NCBI RefSeq assembly: GCF_013376415.1
Contig: NZ_WYET01000004.1
Span: 992,001 to 1,056,000 of the forward strand
Length of the DNA stretch: 64,000 bases
Source: Flagellimonas chongwuensis
GTDB lineage: Bacteria > Bacteroidota > Bacteroidia > Flavobacteriales > Flavobacteriaceae
Direction of reading: 5' to 3'
The translations under genes were made by a program, and so were the position numbers. The notes under the pieces were generated by a model, which saw only the letters and a program-made list of their open reading frames with translations, had not been told where the DNA came from and did no database searches. Shown piece after piece: positions 39,680-50,078 of the stretch; within the stretch, counting starts at the first letter, position 1; every line of letters begins with the position of its first letter.

Positions 39680-39725
39680 ATTTTAATCTCTTTCTATTCT
39701 AGAAAATACTTATCAACTAATCGAA

Positions 39726-41471
39726 TTAAAAATCGAATTTATAGGAAACTCCTGCCAAGGCCTGGAAGCCTTGCACTTGAAAATTAGCCCAACGTTGGTA
39801 ACTATTGTTGGCAATATTCGATGCTTTTAAGAAAATTGAAAGCTGTTCGTTAAATCGGTACCCTACGTGTGCATTGGCATCAAAAAAACCATCCAAGGTT
39901 ACCTGTTGGAATTGCAACTCGGAATCAAGCGGATTAATTTGAGACAACAAATCATCCCTTTCCCCTACATAAAACAAGTTGGTACCCATGTACCATTGGT
40001 CCGAAATCTGGTAATCCATGAAAACCGACCCTTTAATGGAGGGTAGGTTCCACGCTGGATTGTCGGTCTCAGTATCATAATCGTAGAATTCGGCATTTAC
40101 ACCAAGTGAGAAATTACGGTTTACATCCACATTGATTTCCCCGAAAACACCCAAGGTCTTTACATCATCATAAAATACTTGAAAAGAGTTGCCGTAGTAA
40201 TAGCTTTTTTCGTCATCCCTTGAGGTATTAATAGGATTATGAAAGAAAAGAGGCTTTCTGTTCTCAGCCATATAAGAACCTTTGATATTGTATCCCACAT
40301 TCGAGGTCAACTGCCCTTTCAAACCTAAATATCCTTCATATTGTTGGTCCGTTGGAACAATATCCAAAGTCGGCGAGACAAAAGGGTTATCATTAACAAA
40401 ATCGTAATAAGAATTTTGCTTCAGCTCCCCTTCTATTCCACCATAAGCGATTACATTTTCATCCATTACACGATAAGATGCGGTTACAGCCGGGTAGATA
40501 TAAAAGTTGTTCTCACTATTTTCCATATCAAGGCCATAGACAATATTTGCTCCCAAATTAATGGTCAAATCATCACGTAGAATCAACAAGCTTGGGGTTA
40601 CCCCTGCCTGAAGATTGCTATACTTTTTCTCTCCTGCATTCACTCCTTCCGTAATAGAGCCATTTTCAAAGCTGCCCCCAACATAATCGACCTTGGCAGA
40701 AATCGTGATCAACTCCTCGGTTACGGGAAGCTCGAATGTTGGATTGATAACCGCGCGGTTCTCTGCAGATTCCGTGGCGTCCCAAAAGCGTCTCAACAAA
40801 AGGTTTCCGCTCTTAAAATAGGAATCTTCCATATTAAAATGGGCCTTGGCCTCGGCATTAAAATAGTTTTGCTGCTCGTCCATAGCGTTGATTTCATCCT
40901 CGCTGAACAGTTCGCTCTGTATTCCGTACCAATTGTAAAGTTGATGTTGCAGGCCAATAGCTGCTCCCCACTTCATATAACGGTCTTTTTTGGCAAAGGA
41001 AGCATTCAATTTGGTATCATAGAAATCCGTTTCCAAAGGTGTAGAGTCCAAATCCCCACGGGACGAGTTATGGGTCAGGCCAAAATCCAACAGGTCCTCT
41101 CCCCTATTAAATTCTCGGCTTGTGTAAAAATCAACCAAAGCATTGTTGTAATTGCCCAACCCGATGGACGCATAGGAATTATACAAGGTTGGCGGCGGTG
41201 TTTTTTCCACCCCCGAAGCCTTCCCCTTTGCCGGGGTAAATGTAGATGCCACGGGCACCGAAAATATACTGTAATTGATTTTCTTTTTCTGGAGCACAAT
41301 CGAATCGTTCAAGCTCGGGGACGATTTAATTTTAAAGGCATCCGAAACGGTCGGGGAATACGGCTTTACCACCGTTACCGTTTCCGTACCAATGTTATCC
41401 TCTTCCTGGGCGATAACCATTCCGCAAAGGCTCAAAAAAAGTAATGAAAATATATAGGTTCTCTTTTGCAT
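39726..41471 (-). CDS. TonB-receptor-like beta-barrel protein, without plug
   Basis: A 581-residue outer-membrane protein. The signal peptide ends near residue 21 (GMVIAQ). A short N-terminal stretch with EEDNIGTETVTVVKPYSPTV recalls a TonB-box-like segment, but there is no recognisable plug domain. The remainder alternates amphipathic strands, with NGSITEGVN and GVNAEFYDYD, ending with the barrel terminus LAGVSYKFDF. It follows the 1007-residue TPR gene after 12 bp, so they form an operon. It may be a porin-like partner of the periplasmic TPR protein; the role is unknown. Confidence 0.78.
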   Translation of the reverse strand: MQKRTYIFSLLFLSLCGMVIAQEEDNIGTETVTVVKPYSPTVSDAFKIKSSPSLNDSIVLQKKKINYSIFSVPVASTFTPAKGKASGVEKTPPPTLYNSYASIGLGNYNNALVDFYTSREFNRGEDLLDFGLTHNSSRGDLDSTPLETDFYDTKLNASFAKKDRYMKWGAAIGLQHQLYNWYGIQSELFSEDEINAMDEQQNYFNAEAKAHFNMEDSYFKSGNLLLRRFWDATESAENRAVINPTFELPVTEELITISAKVDYVGGSFENGSITEGVNAGEKKYSNLQAGVTPSLLILRDDLTINLGANIVYGLDMENSENNFYIYPAVTASYRVMDENVIAYGGIEGELKQNSYYDFVNDNPFVSPTLDIVPTDQQYEGYLGLKGQLTSNVGYNIKGSYMAENRKPLFFHNPINTSRDDEKSYYYGNSFQVFYDDVKTLGVFGEINVDVNRNFSLGVNAEFYDYDTETDNPAWNLPSIKGSVFMDYQISDQWYMGTNLFYVGERDDLLSQINPLDSELQFQQVTLDGFFDANAHVGYRFNEQLSIFLKASNIANNSYQRWANFQVQGFQALAGVSYKFDF

Positions 41472-41483
41472 GTTGTGTCTCGT

Positions 41484-44400
41484 TTAATTTTGGTTGGGAT
41501 TTACGGATGAATTGCTTTCTGCCTCTTTGGCCTTAATCGTGGCCAGTTCACTCTTCGCATCAGCAACGATATCCTCAAATTCTGAAAAGTTGGAAATCAC
41601 ACTTTCCAAAATGTAGGTGGCTTGGAAGGCATCGCCCAAATTGTAGAAGTTCTTCGCCATAATCACCAACCCTTTTCCTGCCCATTCCTTATAAGCTGCA
41701 TAATCCTTCGCTAATTTTTGAACGGACTCGTTGGAAGCTTCATAATTCTGCTCCTGATTCTTAAAGTAAGCATCGTAGTACCATGCTTCTGCCGCCAATT
41801 CTCCAGATGCAATTTGTTTTACATCTTGGTAAGCAGTTTTGGCCAAGTTCTCATTGTTCGTCGCAATGGCCGACCGTGCAATCATAATCTGCGCATCACT
41901 TTTGATACGGTCATCGATTTTGGGAGCTTTCAACACTTTCTCGGCATAAGCAATGGTCTGTGCGTAATCTTTTTGTCCGTAGTAGCCCTTCATCAAATTG
42001 GATTGGGCAAAGGTTTTGTTCTCCGAAATGTCCGCTGTACTTTCCAATCTTTTCAAATAGGGAATGGCACTGTTATAATCCTGTTTATCCACGTAGATTT
42101 CGCAAACACGGGTCAGGGCCTGCTCGGTATACTCTCCATTTCCACCATCGGCAACAGCCTTGTATTTAGGCAGCGCCTTATCCTTTTCCCCATTGGCAAA
42201 ATACAATTGTGCCAAGGCGAAATTCGCGTTCTGGGCATGCAATCCATTGGGGAATTGCCTCAAGTAATCCTCATATCCACGAATGGCGGCAGGAGTTTTA
42301 CCTTCAATCTGTTTTCTTTCGGCTGATTCGAAACTTGCATTATCCAGCTCGGAATCGGTCACCTCCACAAAATCCAAGTTTCTGGCCCAAGCAGCATATT
42401 CGCTTACCCGACCTTCATCCACATAGACCAATTTTGCAGTAGCCACCGCTTGTTTGGCTTCTTGGGTTTTTGGATATTTTTGGACCACCTCCTTAAGTTT
42501 GCTCAACGCCTGCTCATTTCGGCTGGAATTGTAATACACCAATCCAGAACGCAACAGTCCACGAGGGGCAAATTTGCTTGTAGCATATTCCGCCACGATA
42601 CGGTCATAGGTCTGCAACCCCAAACTTTCCTGATTGTTGTTGATATAGGAATTGCCCAGTTCGAAGAGGGCATCATCTCGAAGGGATGAGGAAGGATAAT
42701 TGGTCAAAAACTCGTTTAGGCCATTGATTTTCGCAGAATTATTCCCCAAAAATCCATCGCAAAGTGTTTTCTGGAATGCTGCATAATCACGCTCCGGACC
42801 ATTCATACCGGATGCCGTATCGTAGGCCTTCTTTGCCAATTGATATTTACTGTTCACAAAATAGCTGTCGCCCAAACGTAAATAACCATCGTTTTTCCTT
42901 TGAGCATCAATGCTATTGGAACTCACCACATTCTGAAAATAGGATATGGCGCTGTTGTAATCCTTTAGTTTGAAGTATGAATACCCCAAATTGTAATCTA
43001 AATGTTCATACTCTTGAAGCGATTGGGCCGCTGGCGAGTTCTGAAACTTGACAAAATCCACCAAAGCTTCCTCGAAACGATTCAACCTGTAGGCCGATTC
43101 TGCCTTCCAATAAAGTGCCCGGGCCTCGAAAGTAGGGTTCGATGCGCTTTTCAGGGATTTATCAAATCGTTCCCAAGCCCCTTCGTAATCGCCATCGATA
43201 AAAAGTTCGATACCGCGATAATAAGCTACTTTTTGATAGGTTTCCTTGCTTGCGTAGTTCTGGTTCTCCTCCAAAAGTTGCATCGCTCCTTCAAAATTTC
43301 GAGAAGTGATATAAGAGTCTACCAAGAGTTCCTGGACCTCCATTTGATGTTCATCCTTAGGATATTTCTCCAAATATGAGGTCAAAACTTGTGGAACCGG
43401 CTCGTAGGCATTTCCGATTTCGTAGCTCAAACGGGCATAGTTCAGCCAAGCATCTTTTTGGATATCCGGGCTGAACTCCATTTGTGAAGCATTTCGGAAC
43501 GCGTTCAGAGCTTCTGATTTTTTATCCAATTTTAAATAGCATTCCGCTAGGTGATAATACGCATTTTGCGAAACGGCATTGTTGCCACCTATAATTTTAT
43601 TGAACTGTTGAACGGCCTGTTCGTAGTTACCCAATTTATAATGGCTGTAGCCCAAGAGGTAATAATCGGTATTGTTCCATTTTCCACGTTTGCCCCTGTA
43701 TGCTTCCAAATAAGGAATGGCCTCGGCATATTGTTCCAAGTTGAAATAACTCTCCCCGATAATTTTGTTGAGCTCGGAAATCTCCTCCCTATTTGATTTT
43801 GGCAATTGCTTTTTGGCCAGTTCAATGGCCTCTTGGAACTTGCCCAGCTTAAAATTGAGGTCAGCTTGATAATACGTCAACTTTTCATCGAGCAGCTCTG
43901 GGTCGCGGATTTGGTCGAAACGCGCACTAGCAGAATTGTAGTCGTCCTGTTCGTAGGCGATATATCCTAAATAATACTTGGCCTGGGACCCGTATTTCTG
44001 AGAAGTCGTTACCTTGTTCAGATAACGTTCTGCCTCTTGTGGACGTTTGGACGCATAAAGCGCATAACCATTATTGAAGTTATACCTGTCCCGCTCCGAA
44101 TAGGGCATTGAGCTTTCATCTACCTTTTTGTACCATTTTAAGGCATACGGATATTTTCCCGTTTCAAAATAGTAGTCGGCCACATCCAAAAACGCAGAGT
44201 TCCGTTTTGTGGAAGTCGGGTATCGTTCCACAAAATCTTCCATCATCTTATCCGCCCCGCGCTGGTTTAACCGAATCGCTGCATTTGCGGCATAATAAGC
44301 GCTGTTCGCTTCGGTTTCCCCATCCTTGGTAGTCGCTTTTACAGACTCAAAAATGTTCTGCGCTGCTTGGTACTGCTCATTGTTGTAGAGCACCAAGGCA

Positions 44401-44507
44401 TCTTGATAGGCTTTGTTTTCGTGGGTAAATATCTTGGTTTCCTGTGCGGACGGCACAAAAAAAGTTCCCATAAAAATGGGAATTATAAGGAGGTTTTTTC
44501 GATTCAT
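41484..44507 (-). CDS. Large secreted TPR-repeat protein
   Basis: A 1007-residue exported protein. The signal peptide ends near residue 21 (FVPSAQ). Virtually the whole mature part is tetratricopeptide repeats, for example YALKWYKKVDES, YNSASARFDQI, AIPYLEAYRGKRG, YEQAVQQFNKI, YNSAISYFQNV, QLAKKAYDTA and ALPKYKAV. YfgC/BamD-like TPR arrays serve as binding scaffolds. It should be in the periplasm or at the outer membrane. It is divergent from lemA and followed after 12 bp by a plug-less barrel gene, so it may hold or feed that barrel. Confidence 0.88.
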   Translation of the reverse strand: MNRKNLLIIPIFMGTFFVPSAQETKIFTHENKAYQDALVLYNNEQYQAAQNIFESVKATTKDGETEANSAYYAANAAIRLNQRGADKMMEDFVERYPTSTKRNSAFLDVADYYFETGKYPYALKWYKKVDESSMPYSERDRYNFNNGYALYASKRPQEAERYLNKVTTSQKYGSQAKYYLGYIAYEQDDYNSASARFDQIRDPELLDEKLTYYQADLNFKLGKFQEAIELAKKQLPKSNREEISELNKIIGESYFNLEQYAEAIPYLEAYRGKRGKWNNTDYYLLGYSHYKLGNYEQAVQQFNKIIGGNNAVSQNAYYHLAECYLKLDKKSEALNAFRNASQMEFSPDIQKDAWLNYARLSYEIGNAYEPVPQVLTSYLEKYPKDEHQMEVQELLVDSYITSRNFEGAMQLLEENQNYASKETYQKVAYYRGIELFIDGDYEGAWERFDKSLKSASNPTFEARALYWKAESAYRLNRFEEALVDFVKFQNSPAAQSLQEYEHLDYNLGYSYFKLKDYNSAISYFQNVVSSNSIDAQRKNDGYLRLGDSYFVNSKYQLAKKAYDTASGMNGPERDYAAFQKTLCDGFLGNNSAKINGLNEFLTNYPSSSLRDDALFELGNSYINNNQESLGLQTYDRIVAEYATSKFAPRGLLRSGLVYYNSSRNEQALSKLKEVVQKYPKTQEAKQAVATAKLVYVDEGRVSEYAAWARNLDFVEVTDSELDNASFESAERKQIEGKTPAAIRGYEDYLRQFPNGLHAQNANFALAQLYFANGEKDKALPKYKAVADGGNGEYTEQALTRVCEIYVDKQDYNSAIPYLKRLESTADISENKTFAQSNLMKGYYGQKDYAQTIAYAEKVLKAPKIDDRIKSDAQIMIARSAIATNNENLAKTAYQDVKQIASGELAAEAWYYDAYFKNQEQNYEASNESVQKLAKDYAAYKEWAGKGLVIMAKNFYNLGDAFQATYILESVISNFSEFEDIVADAKSELATIKAKEAESNSSVNPNQN

Positions 44508-44767
44508 AGTGTTCTACGCTCTTCTCGATTGACTTTACACATAACGTCAAATTTAAGGCCAAAGTATATTTTAATTTGTCATTTATCGAAAAATACGTGT
44601 CTGAACTTGATTTATTTGCCCGAAATAGTAATTTTAAGTCCTCTATTGAAACCCCCTTCAATAGCAATATTTCCAAACCTCAACATATAAAGTCTTTTGG
44701 GCTTTACGATTACAAGAAAGGGACAATCCTTGTGTTTGTTCCAATGTCTAATTTACACCATGTTGAG

Positions 44768-45319
44768 ATGTCTTATTTTATTTTGATTATTGTCCTTATC
44801 CTATTGTTTTGTGTTTTCTTATACAACAACTTAATCAGCAAAAAAAACAAGGTCGAAGAATCTTATAGCAGCATTGATGTAATGCTAAAAAAGAGAACGG
44901 ATCTAATCCCCCAACTCATCAGTACCGTTAAAGGCGCCATACAGCACGAACGTGAAACCTTAAGCGAGCTGACCCAATTAAGAGAAAGATTGTTGGACAA
45001 AACCGTTGATACGGAAGAACGGTTTCAGTTGGAAAGTCAATTGGGAATCATGTTGGGAAAATTGCAAGTGCGTGCCGAAGCCTATCCAGATTTAAAGGCT
45101 AATCAGAATTTTTTATTGTTGCAATCCAGCCTAAATGAAGTTGAGGAGCAACTGTCTGCAGCCCGGAGGGCATATAATGCCGCCGTAAATTCCTTCAACA
45201 ATTCCATTGAAATGTTTCCATCGAACCTAATGGGCAAAATGATGCACTACTCCAAAAAGCCTTTGTTCACTATTAAGGATGAAGAGAGGAGTGTACCAAA
45301 AATTTCATTCAACTCATAG
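44768..45319 (+). CDS. lemA: LemA family membrane protein
   Basis: A 183-residue protein with one N-terminal membrane helix (YFILIIVLILLFCVFLY) and the LemA domain: NNLISKKNKVEESYSSIDVMLKKRTDLIPQLISTVKG, then helices with ETLSELTQLRERLLDK, and LQVRAEAYPDLKANQNFLLLQ and RAYNAAVNSFNNSIEMFPSNL. The frame continues upstream to 44576, but the ATG at 44768 matches the family start. The function of LemA proteins is not settled. It is followed 3 bp later by a DUF3137 gene, a known neighbour pair. Confidence 0.93.
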   Translation: MSYFILIIVLILLFCVFLYNNLISKKNKVEESYSSIDVMLKKRTDLIPQLISTVKGAIQHERETLSELTQLRERLLDKTVDTEERFQLESQLGIMLGKLQVRAEAYPDLKANQNFLLLQSSLNEVEEQLSAARRAYNAAVNSFNNSIEMFPSNLMGKMMHYSKKPLFTIKDEERSVPKISFNS

Positions 45320-45322
45320 CAA

Positions 45323-46450
45323 ATGGTCGATTTTAACAAAATCAGGGATGAGGTGTTTCCGCTCCTAACAAAAGCAGAAAACATCCGAAGGAAACATATT
45401 GTTTATCAAAGTGTGTTTTCAATTTTAATGTCACTAATGATTTTTGGCTTTTTGCTTTTACCCATCATTACGTATTTCAACAATGCCGGTTTCAGCAAAT
45501 GGATTGCCAACATTACCCAAGGAAGCTCATGGAACCCAATTCAACTCATAGCAACGTTATATTGGGTGCCTTTTTTCATTACGATGGTTGCCGCTTATAC
45601 CACCAAAAATAAGTATAAGGCAATGGAAAGGGAAATAATAAAGATAACCCTAGATAAAATGGTGCCTGAACTGAAATTTGACCCCAAAAGACAGATTTCC
45701 CCAAAACTGATTGAAGAAAGTAAATTACTGCCTTCCTATGCCCAAATCAAAAAAGGACAAAACAGGCAGGGTGGTTACAACCTTCACTTTGGGACTTTAA
45801 CAGGAACAGTAGGAAACACATCAATAACTATGGGAGATGTCAACATCTTAAACCAAGGAGTTTATGGTTCCTTTTTAATGTACATTCCTTTGTTCCCCTA
45901 TCTCAACTTAGTCTATAATTATGTGAGACCTTATTTCTCCAAACACCAATCTACCGAAAATTTGGGAAGTAGTTTCGTTGGAATGTTTGCCGTGGTCGAT
46001 TTTAATAAAAAGTTTGATGGACACACCATTGTTTTGCCCGATGCAATGGAAAAAAGGGTCGGATATCTGGCAAAAAATCTTCAAACCATGAATATGACTA
46101 GAGGCCAATTGGTACATCTCGAAGATACTGAGTTTGAAAATGATTTTATGGTATACAGTACCGATCAGGTCGAGGCACGGTATATCCTATCCACTTCTCT
46201 AATGGAAAGAATCACCCGATTAAAAAGAAAAATTGACAAACCCATCATGTTGTCTTTCAATAAGAACAAATTGTACTTGGGCATACAGCATCCACATGGT
46301 TTTTTATGTTTCGACAAGAAAAAAAACTTATTGACTTCCAATGTTTTTGAAAAGATACATGATGATATTTATGCTGCGATCGCAATTGTGGAAGATTTAA
46401 ACCTGAACACCAGAATTTGGAAAACCGAATCTCCGGAAGTTTCAAAATAA
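45323..46450 (+). CDS. DUF3137 family membrane protein
   Basis: A 375-residue protein with two membrane segments in the first ~105 residues (FSILMSLMIFGFLLLPIITYF; TLYWVPFFITMVAAYTT), then a large soluble part. It matches the DUF3137 type, with LLPSYAQIKKGQNRQGGYN..TLTGTVGNTSITMGDVNI, FVGMFAVVDFNKKFDGHTIVLPD and EDTEFENDFMVYSTDQVEARYILSTSLM. It is in one operon with lemA (3-bp gap), the usual pairing, which suggests a joint envelope role. No catalytic residues are evident. Confidence 0.88.
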   Translation: MVDFNKIRDEVFPLLTKAENIRRKHIVYQSVFSILMSLMIFGFLLLPIITYFNNAGFSKWIANITQGSSWNPIQLIATLYWVPFFITMVAAYTTKNKYKAMEREIIKITLDKMVPELKFDPKRQISPKLIEESKLLPSYAQIKKGQNRQGGYNLHFGTLTGTVGNTSITMGDVNILNQGVYGSFLMYIPLFPYLNLVYNYVRPYFSKHQSTENLGSSFVGMFAVVDFNKKFDGHTIVLPDAMEKRVGYLAKNLQTMNMTRGQLVHLEDTEFENDFMVYSTDQVEARYILSTSLMERITRLKRKIDKPIMLSFNKNKLYLGIQHPHGFLCFDKKKNLLTSNVFEKIHDDIYAAIAIVEDLNLNTRIWKTESPEVSK

Positions 46451-46497
46451 ATTAGGGATTAACCTTTTATTTTGATGTCGCTTAGCATATTTTCAAA

Positions 46498-46505
46498 TAC
46501 TTTTG
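46498..46505 (+). promoter_or_regulatory. Putative -7 box for ftsE
   Basis: TACTTTTG matches TAnnTTTG, 22 bp before the ftsE ATG. A TTTG at 46471-46474 sits 23 bp upstream, slightly longer than ideal spacing. Confidence 0.5.
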
Positions 46506-46527
46506 TGTAAGCTGTTTAAATAAAATT

Positions 46528-47211
46528 ATGTCCGAAACCATAGTAAAATTACAAGACGTCGCCGTATTCCAGAATGAGAACATGGTTCTCAATGATATTG
46601 ATCTTGAGGTCAAAAAAGGAGAATTCGTCTACGTAATCGGCAAAACAGGTAGCGGAAAAAGTAGTTTTATGAAAACCCTGTACGCCGACCTTCCCCTAAA
46701 ACAAGGTGAAGGACAGGTAGTGGATTTTGACCTAAAGACCTTGAAAGAAAAAGATATTCCATTTCTGCGAAGAAAGTTGGGCATCGTTTTTCAGGACTTT
46801 AAATTGTTGCCGGACAGAAATGTCAATAACAACCTTAGGTTTGTACTCAAGGCGACCGGTTGGACGGACCCTAAGAAAATGGATGACAAAATCGAAGAGG
46901 TGTTGGACAAAGTTGGCATGAAAACCAAAGGCTTTAAATTTCCCCACGAGTTATCTGGAGGTGAGCAACAGCGTATTGCCATTGCCAGAGCCCTGCTTAA
47001 TGACCCAGAACTGATTTTGGCGGACGAGCCTACGGGCAACCTTGACCCGCAAACCAGTGTGGAGGTGATGAAAGTGCTACAGGACATCAACCAGAACGGG
47101 CGTACCATTATTATGGCGACCCATGATTATGCGTTGATCCTAAAATATCCCCACAAAACGCTAAAGTGTGATGGCAGCAAAGTATTTGAAGTGATTCAAA
47201 AAGCGATATAA
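46528..47211 (+). CDS. ftsE: Cell division ATP-binding protein FtsE
   Basis: A 227-residue ABC ATPase. Walker A GKTGSGKS is at 38-45, the signature is [15 protein letters not shown], and Walker B is [12 protein letters not shown]; the Q-loop [14 protein letters not shown] is the FtsE/LolD-like form. It would pair with the FtsX membrane subunit to control peptidoglycan hydrolases at the septum. No ftsX gene is adjacent, which is common in Bacteroidota, so identity rests on sequence type; LolD or MacB-like alternatives are less likely from the [10 protein letters not shown] context. Confidence 0.85.
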   Translation: MSETIVKLQDVAVFQNENMVLNDIDLEVKKGEFVYVIGKTGSGKSSFMKTLYADLPLKQGEGQVVDFDLKTLKEKDIPFLRRKLGIVFQDFKLLPDRNVNNNLRFVLKATGWTDPKKMDDKIEEVLDKVGMKTKGFKFPHELSGGEQQRIAIARALLNDPELILADEPTGNLDPQTSVEVMKVLQDINQNGRTIIMATHDYALILKYPHKTLKCDGSKVFEVIQKAI

Positions 47212-47307
47212 CGCCAAAATTCTATTCTAGCTGATTGATTTCCACCTAAATTACTGGATCAGCAAAAGTTTTTGTTACTTTGTTCAAACTAACATTGATT
47301 CCTTTTT

Positions 47308-48066
47308 ATGGAGATTCTTGGTATTGATATTGGCGGGTCGGGCATCAAAGGTGCTCTTGTAAATGCCGAAACAGGTGAAATGCTAACGGAACGTTATCGG
47401 ATTGAAACACCAGCTTCCAAAAAACCCGACGATATGGCCAAGGTCGTGGCCGAAATAGTTGAACACTTTAACTACAAAGGCCCGGTGGGTTGTGGTTTTC
47501 CTTCCATTGTTAAAAACGGTGTCTGTAAATCCCCTGGGAATTTGCACCCCAGCTGGGTGGGTGTCAATATCGATGAGTTGTTCACCGAATATACGGGTCA
47601 TGAGTTCACGGTACTCAACGATGCGGATGCGGCTGGTTATGCCTCAATGAACTATGGTATAGGCAAGGGAAAAGACGGATTGGTGATAATGATTACCATT
47701 GGCACAGGATTGGGCAGTGGTGCTTTCTACAACGGAGTGCTTATCCCTAATTTCGAATTGGGCCAGATTCCTTATAAAAAGTACAAGAAGATTGAAAAAT
47801 GGGCCGCAGCTTCGGCAAAGGAACGCGAAAAGCTCAGTTTTAAAAAATGGGGTAAAAGGTTCAATAAATTTTTGGGATTCGTAGAACTTATTGTTTGCCC
47901 AGACCTCATCATAGTGGGCGGTGGTACATCAAAAGATTGGGAACAATTTAGCCATCGCATAAATATCGAGACAGAAGTGGTAAAGGCCGAGCTGATGAAC
48001 CATGCTGGAATTATTGGAGCAGCCGTAGCGTGTTTGCGAGAGCAACACCACGGACATTTGCATTAA
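47308..48066 (+). CDS. ppgK: Polyphosphate glucokinase (ROK family)
   Basis: A 252-residue ROK-type kinase that phosphorylates glucose with polyphosphate (and often ATP). The phosphate-binding [11 protein letters not shown] is at 5-15, catalytic Asp105 sits in LNDADAAGY, and the second phosphate loop [24 protein letters not shown] at 130-153 is the form seen in polyphosphate glucokinases. The zinc-binding Cys-rich motif of other ROK kinases is absent, also as in PpgK. It is a stand-alone gene, convergent with typA. Confidence 0.88.
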   Translation: MEILGIDIGGSGIKGALVNAETGEMLTERYRIETPASKKPDDMAKVVAEIVEHFNYKGPVGCGFPSIVKNGVCKSPGNLHPSWVGVNIDELFTEYTGHEFTVLNDADAAGYASMNYGIGKGKDGLVIMITIGTGLGSGAFYNGVLIPNFELGQIPYKKYKKIEKWAAASAKEREKLSFKKWGKRFNKFLGFVELIVCPDLIIVGGGTSKDWEQFSHRINIETEVVKAELMNHAGIIGAAVACLREQHHGHLH

Positions 48067-48181
48067 TCTTTTTTGAAACAAGACTAAAAGGAATCTATAC
48101 TTCGCCCTTATTGTTCTAAAAAGAAAAACGAATGAAGTATAAAACTCCATCCGCTTTATTCAAATGTCAAATTGAATTATC

Positions 48182-49981
48182 TTAAACTACCTTGTTTCTT
48201 TTTCTATCTACCTCTTTTAGGTATATTTTCCTAAGTCTTAAGTGGTTTGGAGTCACCTCTACATATTCATCCTTTTGAATGTATTCCAAGGCTTCTTCCA
48301 ACGAGAATTTGATGGCAGGAACAATCTTTGCCTTGTCATCAGCTCCAGAAGAACGAACGTTTGATAGCTTTTTGGTCTTGGTTACGTTCACCGTCATATC
48401 ATCCTGACGAGAGTTTTCACCGATAACTTGACCTTCGTAAATATCCTCTCCCGGGTCAATAAAGAACTTACCTCTTTCCTGAAGCTTATCAATGGAATAA
48501 GGAATTGCAGTTCCGTTTTCCATAGAAACCAAGGAACCGTTCAATCGCTGGGCGATATCCCCTTTCAACGGTTGATATTCAAAAAATCTGTGCGCCATAA
48601 TAGCTTCACCGGCAGTTGCTGTCAACAATTGGTTTCTAAGACCAATGATTCCACGGGATGGAATAACAAATTCGCAAACCATACGTGAACCTCTTGCTTC
48701 CATACTGGTCATCTCCCCCTTACGGATGGACACCATTTCAACAGCTTTTCCTGAAACTTCTTCCGGCAGGTCGATGGTCAAGTGCTCCACTGGCTCACAT
48801 TTTACACCATCAATCTCCTTGATAATTACCTGTGGCTGCCCAATTTGAAGCTCGTAACCTTCCCTACGCATGGTCTCAATCAATACGGAAAGGTGCAATA
48901 CACCACGTCCGAATACCAAGAACTTATCCGCACTATCGGTTTGTTGTACGCGAAGTGCCAAGTTTTTTTCCAATTCCTTTTCCAAACGCTCCTTGATGTG
49001 ACGGGAAGTCACAAACTTTCCATCCTTACCAAAGAAGGGACTATCGTTAATAGTGAAAAGCATACTCATTGTAGGCTCATCAATAGCGATGGTCTTCAAT
49101 TTTTCTGGATTTTCGATATCGGCAACGGTATCACCGATCTCGAATCCTTCCATACCAACAATGGCACAAATATCCCCAGCAACCACTTCTTCCACTCTTA
49201 ATCGGCCCAAACCTTCAAAAGTGTAAAGTTCCTTGATCCTAGTTTTTACGATAGCACCATCTCTTTTCACCAAAGAAACTTGCTGCCCTTCACGAAGTTT
49301 ACCACGTTGTAATCTTCCGATGGCAATTCGCCCGGTGAATGAAGAGTAATCCAAGGAAGTAATCAACATTTGAGTGGTCCCTTCTTGAGGCTTGAACTCT
49401 GGAACATGTTCGATGACCATATCCAATAATGGCTCAATGTTTTCGGTCTGTACTTTCCAGTCCTTGCCCATCCAGTTGTTCTTTGCAGAACCGTAAACGG
49501 TCGGGAAATCGAGCTGCCATTCTTCTGCACCCAATTCAAACATCAAATCGAAAACTTTTTCATGCACTTCTTCTGGAGTACAGTTTTCCTTATCAACTTT
49601 GTTGATGACCACGCAAGGCTTCAAACCAAGGTCGATGGCCTTTTGAAGTACGAAACGAGTCTGTGGCATTGGCCCCTCAAAAGCGTCCACCAATAACAAA
49701 ACTCCATCGGCCATGTTAAGTACACGCTCAACTTCTCCACCAAAATCGGCGTGACCAGGGGTATCTATAATATTAATTTTTGTGTCTTTGTAAACAACGG
49801 AAACGTTTTTGGAAACGATGGTAATCCCACGTTCCCTCTCCAGGTCGTTGTTATCCAATATCAGGTCGCCCTTGTTCTCGTTTTCCCGGAACAACTGGCA
49901 GTGGTACATAATTTTATCAACCAAGGTAGTCTTACCGTGGTCTACGTGTGCAATGATTGCAATGTTTTTGATTTTGGACAT
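48182..49981 (-). CDS. typA: Ribosome-associated GTPase TypA/BipA
   Basis: A 599-residue translational GTPase. G1 is AHVDHGKT (11-18), followed by [12 protein letters not shown] (G2), [12 protein letters not shown] (G3) and NKVDKE (G4). The elongation-factor-like domains and the C-terminal BipA domain follow ([41 protein letters not shown]). It affects ribosome assembly and stress adaptation. It lies downstream of two small outer-membrane protein genes on the same strand, but a promoter-like box at 50001 suggests its own start. Confidence 0.97.
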   Translation of the reverse strand: MSKIKNIAIIAHVDHGKTTLVDKIMYHCQLFRENENKGDLILDNNDLERERGITIVSKNVSVVYKDTKINIIDTPGHADFGGEVERVLNMADGVLLLVDAFEGPMPQTRFVLQKAIDLGLKPCVVINKVDKENCTPEEVHEKVFDLMFELGAEEWQLDFPTVYGSAKNNWMGKDWKVQTENIEPLLDMVIEHVPEFKPQEGTTQMLITSLDYSSFTGRIAIGRLQRGKLREGQQVSLVKRDGAIVKTRIKELYTFEGLGRLRVEEVVAGDICAIVGMEGFEIGDTVADIENPEKLKTIAIDEPTMSMLFTINDSPFFGKDGKFVTSRHIKERLEKELEKNLALRVQQTDSADKFLVFGRGVLHLSVLIETMRREGYELQIGQPQVIIKEIDGVKCEPVEHLTIDLPEEVSGKAVEMVSIRKGEMTSMEARGSRMVCEFVIPSRGIIGLRNQLLTATAGEAIMAHRFFEYQPLKGDIAQRLNGSLVSMENGTAIPYSIDKLQERGKFFIDPGEDIYEGQVIGENSRQDDMTVNVTKTKKLSNVRSSGADDKAKIVPAIKFSLEEALEYIQKDEYVEVTPNHLRLRKIYLKEVDRKRNKVV

Positions 49982-50000
49982 AACCTAAATTTTAAGCCCG

Positions 50001-50008
50001 CAAAGATA
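50001..50008 (-). promoter_or_regulatory. Putative -7 box for typA
   Basis: TATCTTTG on the minus strand, a match to TAnnTTTG, 20 bp before the typA start. Confidence 0.5.
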
Positions 50009-50078
50009 CTGCTATTTTTCACTTGTTGGCACACCTAAATGTTATTTTTATCTTATTGATTTTGTGGAAGTTCCAAAT

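Noticed and set aside
44576-44767. 64-codon N-terminal extension of LemA
   Set aside because: It lies in the divergent intergenic region; LemA proteins start just before the membrane helix, matching the ATG at 44768.
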